From positions 1 through 7,962 of the forward strand of contig JAHCKI010000102.1 in assembly GCA_026125865.1 (NCBI GenBank): a stretch of DNA of 7,962 bases. Direction: 5' to 3'. This document shows, in pieces, positions 6,138 to 7,962 of the stretch (the first letter of the stretch is position 1; each line of letters starts with the position of its first letter). The position numbers and the translations under genes were made by a program. Below the pieces are notes generated by a model that was not told the origin of the DNA, searched no databases, and saw only the letters and a list, made by a program, of their open reading frames with translations. The DNA comes from Rhodospirillales bacterium (GTDB taxonomy: Bacteria; Pseudomonadota; Alphaproteobacteria; Rhodospirillales; Defluviicoccaceae).

Positions 6138-6245
6138 CCGTCTTCGCGAGGCGCGTCAGCGCCGCGGCGATCCATAAACTGCCGCTGTCCGTCTCCACCG
6201 GTATTTTTGGATTGCCGCACCGGCTGCGCCGGTTCGCAGTGACGG
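6138..6245. repeat. Palindromic intergenic repeat with cloverleaf fold (copy A)
   Basis: The 108-bp unit pairs as a four-way junction with no unpaired base between arms. The outer stem is CCGTC/GACGG plus GCGA/TCGC, with a symmetric 3x3 internal loop (6138-6149 with 6234-6245). Hairpin 1 is GGCGC-GTCA-GCGCC (6150-6163). The central arm is GCGGCGATCCA (6164-6174) with TGGATTGCCGC (6208-6218), one G-T wobble. Hairpin 3 is ACCGGC-TGC-GCCGGT (6219-6233). The GCGATCCA...TGGATTGCC core with an end like CAGTGACGG resembles the dispersed intergenic repeats of GTCATTGCGA...GCAATCCA type found in many proteobacterial genomes. It is not a tRNA, as there is no anticodon arm or T-loop consensus. Copy number in this genome cannot be judged here. 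Confidence 0.7.
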
Positions 6246-6267
6246 TGGGTGGCGGTTACGGCTTGGG

Positions 6268-6360
6268 GGTATGTTCATCAAGAGCCGCAGGTGACGAAGC
6301 AATCCAGAAAATTCAAGACTTTTTGGATCGTCGCGCTCCCTCCGGTCGCCCGCGATGACG
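6268..6360. repeat. Related palindromic repeat (copy B) with 16-bp direct repeat at its left end
   Basis: It begins with the second copy of the 16-mer at 6268-6283. GCAATCCA (6299-6306) and TTTTTGGATCGTCGC (6320-6334) follow, which parallel GCGATCCA and TTTTTGGATTGCCGC of copy A. It ends in GATGACG (6354-6360), parallel to AGTGACG in copy A. The left hairpin of the cloverleaf is missing and the pairing is less regular, so this is a diverged or truncated copy. It ends 41 nt before the aminotransferase start. Confidence 0.6.
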
Positions 6361-6401
6361 AAACTGACCTGTGTTGTGCGAAATGAGATCAGGAGGCCGA
6401 A

Positions 6402-7268
6402 ATGGGAAAGAGTGGCGGTGGTGATGGAATCACATTCGTGGACGGGCAATGGCTGGCGGGGGATCCCAAGGTGCTCGGTGCCCACAGCCACGCCATTTGG
6501 TTGGCCTCCGTCGTCTTCGACGGTGCCCGTTCCTTGGCCGGCATGGCACCGGATCTCGATCGTCATTGTGCCAGAGTCATCAAATCCGCCGAACTGCTTG
6601 GCCTCAGACCAATGTTGACGGCGGATCAAATCGAGGATTTGGCATGGCAGGGAATCCGGCAATTTCCGTCCCAGGCGGAGCTCTACATCTGCCCCATGTT
6701 CTTTGCGGAAAGCGGTTTCGTTACACCCGATCCGGACAGCACGCGGTTCGTGATGACGGTGCGTGAATCGCCGCTGCCGCCCGGCGATGGCTTCAGTGCC
6801 TGCTTGTCCTCCTATCGCCGCCCCGCCCGGGACATGGCGCCGACCGAGGCCAAGGCGTCGTGTCTGTACCCCAATGTCGCCCGTGTCGGGGCGGAGGCCA
6901 AGAGCCGCGGTTTCGACTCGGCGGTGGTGCGGGATCCCAACGGCAATGTGGCTGAATTCGCTTACATGAACCTGTTCTTCGCGAAAGACGATATCGTGTA
7001 TACGCCGTCTCCGAACGGAACGTTCCTCAACGGCATTACCCGTCAGCGCGTGATTTCCCTGTTGCGTGAGGCTGGGACGGACGTTGTCGAGCGCGCGGTC
7101 TATTTCGAGGAACTCCTCACCGCCGATGAGATCTTTGCGACGGGCAACTATGCGAAAGTTCAGCCGTGCACCCGTATCGGAGACCGTGACCTGCCGGCGG
7201 GGCCAATAACGCGACAGGCGCGTGCGCTCTATTTCGAGTTCGCACGCACCTGCGTCCGTCCGGCGTAG
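6402..7268 (+). CDS. Class IV PLP-dependent aminotransferase (branched-chain / D-amino-acid type)
   Basis: A complete 288-aa protein with AGGAGG five nucleotides upstream of the ATG, the best ribosome site in the window. Fold-type IV landmarks are in order: FVDGQWL near the N-terminus, VVFDGAR (37-43), the Schiff-base lysine expected at K151 in EAKASCLYPN, EAKSRGFDSAVV (165-176), VAEFAYMNLFF (183-193) with Glu185 expected to contact the pyridine nitrogen, TP then NGITR (210-214), and FATGNYAKVQP (245-255) in place of the usual TGT phosphate-binding loop. The length and the APDLDRHCARVIKSA and NGTFLNGITRQRV stretches match alphaproteobacterial proteins labelled branched-chain amino acid aminotransferase. 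Expected reaction: transfer of an amino group between an amino acid and 2-oxoglutarate or pyruvate, in the cytoplasm. It is probably not the housekeeping IlvE, so substrate and stereochemistry are open. It stands alone on its strand, downstream of the repeat-rich gap. Confidence 0.87.
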   Translation: MGKSGGGDGITFVDGQWLAGDPKVLGAHSHAIWLASVVFDGARSLAGMAPDLDRHCARVIKSAELLGLRPMLTADQIEDLAWQGIRQFPSQAELYICPMFFAESGFVTPDPDSTRFVMTVRESPLPPGDGFSACLSSYRRPARDMAPTEAKASCLYPNVARVGAEAKSRGFDSAVVRDPNGNVAEFAYMNLFFAKDDIVYTPSPNGTFLNGITRQRVISLLREAGTDVVERAVYFEELLTADEIFATGNYAKVQPCTRIGDRDLPAGPITRQARALYFEFARTCVRPA

Positions 7269-7285
7269 GCGGCTCTCGGTCGTCT

Positions 7286-7962
7286 CTACCGTTCCCGGAA
7301 GGACGAATGGATCGATGCGTAGACGGGTTTTAGGATGTACTCGAGCAATGTCTTTTCGCCGATGTCGATGTCGGCCTGCAAGGTCATGCCGGGAAGCAAA
7401 ATGTTTTGTTTGGGATCGGACCCGACGTGCTGCTGATCGAGCCATATGGTCGCCTTGTAGTAGGGGAGGCCATGTTCGTCGACGAACGTTGACGCCGACA
7501 CATCGACGAGAGTGCCGCTAACGGCGCCATAGCGGGAGAAATCGAAGGTGGATACCTTGACCTTCACCGGTTGACCGATTTCGACGTGGCCGATGTCGCG
7601 CGGATCGATGCGGGTTTCCGCCACGACTTTGCCGGTGGGGACGATCTCCAGGATGGGCTCGCCGGGACGGACGACGTTGCCGACTGAATTGACCGTCAGT
7701 CCCTTGACGATGCCGCCCATGGGCGCCTTGATGTCGAGGCGCGCGGTTTCGTCTTCCAACCGGACGATGGATTGCTGGACTTCAGCCAACTCGCTGGTGA
7801 CATCGCCCATTTGCGACAGCGCCTCCGTCTTCAGGCGCATGTTGAGCTCGGTGAGACGACTGGTTGCCTCGGCGAGGGACTCCGCGGTTTTGTCGCGTTC
7901 GTGTTTCAACGTCGAGAGTTCCCCGCGCGCTTCGTTGACGCGGCGCTGGATGTCGAGATAGA
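7286..7962 (-). CDS. HlyD/PrtE-type type I secretion membrane fusion protein, C-terminal part (cut by right edge)
   Basis: The frame is open to the right edge, giving 224 visible residues ending at TAG (7288-7286); about half of a usual 430-450 aa adaptor. The first 70 or so residues are a heptad-like coiled coil (LKHERDKTAESLAEATSRL and onward), the second arm of the periplasmic hairpin. The lipoyl half-motif follows (LDIKAPMGGIVKGLTVNSVG, VVRPGEPILEIVPT), then the beta-barrel (AETRIDPRDIGHVEIGQPVK). The end has the diagnostic LLPGMTLQADIDIGEKTLLE, YILKPVYASIHSSFRER signature of type I secretion adaptors. Such proteins link an inner-membrane ABC exporter to a TolC-type channel and export RTX-like or adhesin substrates without cleaved signals. 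The ABC partner would be expected upstream, beyond the right edge. It is convergent with the aminotransferase, with a 17-nt gap and no clear terminator between them. Confidence 0.9.
   Translation of the reverse strand, partial: YLDIQRRVNEARGELSTLKHERDKTAESLAEATSRLTELNMRLKTEALSQMGDVTSELAEVQQSIVRLEDETARLDIKAPMGGIVKGLTVNSVGNVVRPGEPILEIVPTGKVVAETRIDPRDIGHVEIGQPVKVKVSTFDFSRYGAVSGTLVDVSASTFVDEHGLPYYKATIWLDQQHVGSDPKQNILLPGMTLQADIDIGEKTLLEYILKPVYASIHSSFRER

Noticed and set aside
5916..6242. Plus-strand frame of 108 codons through the hairpin cluster and copy A
   Set aside because: It reads through palindromic repeat DNA, has no ribosome site and no protein-like hydrophobic pattern.
6138..6245. tRNA gene suggested by the cloverleaf fold
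   Set aside because: The central loop is 33 nt, there is no anticodon arm geometry, no T-loop GTTCRA, and no CCA-type acceptor end; it fits an intergenic palindromic repeat better.
6156..7445. Minus-strand frame of 429 codons opposite the aminotransferase
   Set aside because: It spans both the aminotransferase and the end of the HlyD gene and part of the palindromic repeat; Arg/His-rich with no domain. The plus-strand protein has clear catalytic motifs and a strong ribosome site.

Overview
The window looks like chromosomal DNA from a GC-rich alphaproteobacterium, probably Rhodospirillales-like. This rests on codon use, GC-rich genes between AT-richer intergenic regions, a Tad/Flp pilus cluster, an alphaproteobacterial-style class IV aminotransferase, and palindromic intergenic repeats. 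I cannot fix the genus from sequence alone.

Left part (1-3598, minus strand), read 3' to 5' on the given strand: tadD-like, tadE-like and tadG-like genes. The tadD-like product is an outer-membrane lipoprotein with six consecutive 34-residue TPR units, a long acidic Pro/Ala/Glu/Thr linker, and a C-terminal SPOR (peptidoglycan-binding) domain. A GC hairpin and a 254-nt gap separate it from tadE. tadE and tadG are tightly coupled (4-nt gap), and tadG runs off the left edge. Together they suggest a cell-envelope Flp/Tad pilus apparatus.

Middle (3599-5564): a divergent 366-nt regulatory region carrying several palindromes separates tadD from a plus-strand Arc-type ribbon-helix-helix protein. That protein is a plausible local regulator. 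Convergent to it is a polytopic membrane protein of the LPG_synthase_TM/UPF0104 flippase-like family on the minus strand, with a reasonable sigma70-type promoter and a leader of about 160 nt.

Right part (5565-7962): 837 nt without a convincing gene. It holds a cluster of hairpins, two of them mutually exclusive, and two related palindromic repeat units. One unit (6138-6245) folds on paper into a four-way cloverleaf with no unpaired base at the junction. Next is a complete class IV PLP aminotransferase (branched-chain or D-amino-acid type, plus strand), then the C-terminal half of a HlyD/PrtE-type type I secretion adaptor (minus strand, cut by the right edge), convergent with a 17-nt gap.

The most noteworthy items are the TadD-SPOR fusion, the cloverleaf repeat with its neighbouring copy, and the competing hairpins upstream of the aminotransferase. 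None amounts to clear evidence of a new multi-gene system.
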